Shown: positions 62,176 to 64,000 of the stretch, in pieces | Layout: every line of letters starts with the position of its first letter | Numbering within the stretch: position 1 is the first letter of the stretch | Assembly: GCF_013387455.1 (NCBI RefSeq) | Contig: NZ_VWNC01000009.1 | Coordinates: 1-64,000, forward strand | From: Mariprofundus sp. NF | GTDB lineage: Bacteria > Pseudomonadota > Zetaproteobacteria > Mariprofundales > Mariprofundaceae | Length of the DNA stretch: 64,000 nucleotides | Reading direction: 5' to 3' | Program-made: the position numbers and the translations under genes | The notes under the pieces: model-generated | What the model was told of the DNA's origin: nothing | Database searches by the model: none | Seen by the model: only the letters and a program-made list of their open reading frames with translations

Positions 62176-63908
62176 AGACGTTCATGAATCAGACGGCTGA
62201 ACGTGCTGATTTCAAATGGTTTGGAGAGCTGAATCTCTGTTTCGCTGTTTGAATTGCCTGCGGCACGATCAATTTTATCATAACCGCTGATAAACAGGGC
62301 TTTGACGTCAGGGTTGATTTTGCGAATTTCAAACAGTGCATCTGAACCGCCCAGCTTAGGCATCACAGCATCAATAATAATCAGGTCGATGCGCTCTCTG
62401 TAGGATTTGTATAACTCGACAGCCATTGCACCATCGGCTGCTGTGACAACCTGGTAATTCAGTCTTTTCAGGATCTCGCGTCCTGTGGTGAGCAGACCAA
62501 GATCATCATCCACCAGCAGGATGGTCTCGCCATGGCCACTGATCAACGTACTCTCTTTCTCAAATGCTATCTTACTGCCTGACTGATCGGTTAACGGCAG
62601 GTAGACATTAAACAGTGTCTCTCCGTCCAGTTCAGTGGAGATAAAACCGCCATGGCTTTGCACTGCGCCGAGTGCCATGGAGAGCCCCAGCCCTGTGCCT
62701 TTGCCGACTTCTTTGGTGGTGAAGAACGGTTCAAAGATTTTTTCGCGGTCTTCTCTGCTGATGCCACAACCATTGTCACGAATGCTCACACAGGCATAAA
62801 CCGGGGCATCTGCATCAGGATGTTGTTTTCGGAATGCATCGGTCACGCTGATTTTCTCAAGTTTAAGACAAATCTCAGGTTCACTGGTTTCTGCAACAGC
62901 ATCGCGTGCGTTATTGATCATATTCAGGATCACCTGATGCAGAAGATGGATGTCACCGGAGATGGTCATCGGCTCTCTGGAGATATCGAGGATAAAATTG
63001 ATATGTTCGGGCGTGCTGCTTTTGTGAAGCTTGCCTATCTCCTTCAGGTAACCATTAAGACCGATCGGTTGCATGGTGATGGTGCCACGACGTGAAAAAG
63101 CGAGCAGTTGCTGGATCATCTCAGCTGCTGAGAAAGCGAGATTCTCAATGCCTTCAAGCTGCGAAACTATCTCGGGACGATCTTCTATCTCATCCTTGAT
63201 CAGGAAGATGTTGCCGGTAATGGCTGCCAGGGAGTTGTTGAAATCATGGGCGATACCACCAACCAGCGTGCCGACAGCCTCCATCTTCTGGGCCTGATAG
63301 AACTGTTGCTCCAGTTTTTCATGGCTCTCGAGATTCTGTTGCAGGCCGATGAAGTGGGTGATCTCACCTCGACCATTGAGGATAGGGGAGATACTCATCA
63401 TGGCAGGATAGAGTGAACCATCCTTGCGCTTATTGATGATTCTTTTTTGCCACGTGCAGGCACTCTCAATAGTTGATGCCATCTCGCTGTAAAAAACGGC
63501 ATCGTGTTTGCCGCTCTTCTGAATGTTTGCCCGCTTGCCAAGGGCCTCTGCAATGGTGAAGCCTGAGAGTTTTGTGAATGCGGGATTCACAAACTCGATA
63601 ACACCATGCCTGTCGGTGATGCAGATCGCCTCCTCGGTCTGGTTGATGGCGCTGGAGAGTTTCATCAGGTGAGCATTGGAGATATCGAGTTTGTTGGTGG
63701 AGAGCTGCGCATAAATACCGAATAGCAGAAACAGGATAAACAGCAGACTGCGTATATAAATTTCAAACGTTGAAGGGGATAACAGCTGTTCGAGAAAGGG
63801 TTCGTGAGAGAAAAAGGCTGAATCGATGGCTGAATCGAGAAGCCATACCGCGATGCCGCAGCCAATGCCGATAAATATGAATTTCTGCTTTATTATAAAT
63901 GAGTGCAT
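62163..63908 (-). CDS. Hybrid sensor kinase with two membrane helices and one PAS domain
   Basis: This protein of about 581 residues has two N-terminal membrane helices (about 10-25 and 50-68), one PAS domain (about 80-200), the kinase core with H-box [29 protein letters not shown] and GTGLGLSMALG, and a receiver with LVDDD, IIDAVMPKLGG and LSKPF. The core is closely related to the kinase at 32.7-35.7 kb. ATG 63908 is preferred; the frame extends to 63977 without better support. Confidence 0.9.
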   Translation of the reverse strand: MHSFIIKQKFIFIGIGCGIAVWLLDSAIDSAFFSHEPFLEQLLSPSTFEIYIRSLLFILFLLFGIYAQLSTNKLDISNAHLMKLSSAINQTEEAICITDRHGVIEFVNPAFTKLSGFTIAEALGKRANIQKSGKHDAVFYSEMASTIESACTWQKRIINKRKDGSLYPAMMSISPILNGRGEITHFIGLQQNLESHEKLEQQFYQAQKMEAVGTLVGGIAHDFNNSLAAITGNIFLIKDEIEDRPEIVSQLEGIENLAFSAAEMIQQLLAFSRRGTITMQPIGLNGYLKEIGKLHKSSTPEHINFILDISREPMTISGDIHLLHQVILNMINNARDAVAETSEPEICLKLEKISVTDAFRKQHPDADAPVYACVSIRDNGCGISREDREKIFEPFFTTKEVGKGTGLGLSMALGAVQSHGGFISTELDGETLFNVYLPLTDQSGSKIAFEKESTLISGHGETILLVDDDLGLLTTGREILKRLNYQVVTAADGAMAVELYKSYRERIDLIIIDAVMPKLGGSDALFEIRKINPDVKALFISGYDKIDRAAGNSNSETEIQLSKPFEISTFSRLIHERLQDS

Positions 63909-64000
63909 AAAATGAGTGTAGATGAAGATTCGCAAACTGCAAAAGTAACTGTAAATAGACCTGCTTATATGCGGCAAGATAAATCCCCGTAAAACGTAGG

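Noticed and set aside
1-64000. CRISPR arrays, tRNA, rRNA genes or an integrated phage
   Set aside because: Reading through the window I found no regularly spaced direct repeats, no tRNA-like T-loop/cloverleaf and no phage structural genes.

Overview
The window is a chromosomal segment of a Gram-negative proteobacterium. It carries an LPS export cluster (kdsD-kdsC-lptC-lptA-lptB), ubiquinone genes (ubiX, a UbiK-like gene), MotAB stators, di-haem and c'-type cytochromes, OmpA-family proteins and many lipoproteins. Gene content, the large PAS-rich hybrid kinases and moderate GC fit a gamma- or zetaproteobacterium such as a Mariprofundus-like iron oxidiser. That placement is inference; there is no rRNA or tRNA in the window to anchor it.

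Layout. 1-0.6 kb: end of an IS3-family element that interrupts an AT-rich gene, leaving only the 3' part of what may be a PD-(D/E)XK nuclease. 0.75-2.3 kb: a c'-like cytochrome, a lone receiver protein and a 35-residue membrane peptide. 2.5-14.5 kb: a NodIJ-like ABC exporter divergent from an ArsR-family regulator, followed on the + strand by TolC, membrane-fusion protein, RND pump, DUF2892 protein, three rhodaneses, a second DUF2892 protein, an OsmC-like protein and three small membrane proteins. The ArsR protein has cysteines where the persulfide sensors SqrR/BigR have theirs, so I read this as a reactive-sulfur response and efflux island. 14.5-19.6 kb: a five-PAS hybrid kinase, a membrane protein and a Fur/PerR-like regulator divergent from a di-haem cytochrome c peroxidase. 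19.7-27.8 kb (minus strand): comM, ubiK-like, an SH3 lipoprotein, ubiX, the lptBAC/kdsCD block and an M23 endopeptidase.

27.9-35.7 kb (plus strand): YajQ, a class V aminotransferase, then a serine hydrolase, two orphan solute-binding proteins and a hybrid kinase that look like one sensing operon. 35.8-40.6 kb: motAB, a divergent HAMP-cyclase with a degenerate active site, and an unknown protein with a PilZ-like C-terminus. 40.7-50.9 kb: housekeeping and redox genes (flavin oxidoreductase, THUMP methyltransferase, ilvA, pabC, mltG, arfB, exonuclease, phzF, DsbA-like, glutaredoxin-like). 51-58 kb: mutarotase, dienelactone hydrolase, glycine-zipper protein, tmk-holB, metG, DUF2062 and fructosamine-kinase-like genes. 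58-64 kb: pmbA-tldD, a hairpin-rich intergenic element, DUF2007, an EI24 protein and a third hybrid kinase.

The most interesting signals are the sulfur-response island with its apparently leaderless, self-overlapping promoter, the hydrolase/binding-protein/kinase operon, the pseudo-cyclase, and the multi-hairpin element near 61.1 kb. No CRISPR array, prophage, tRNA or rRNA was seen.
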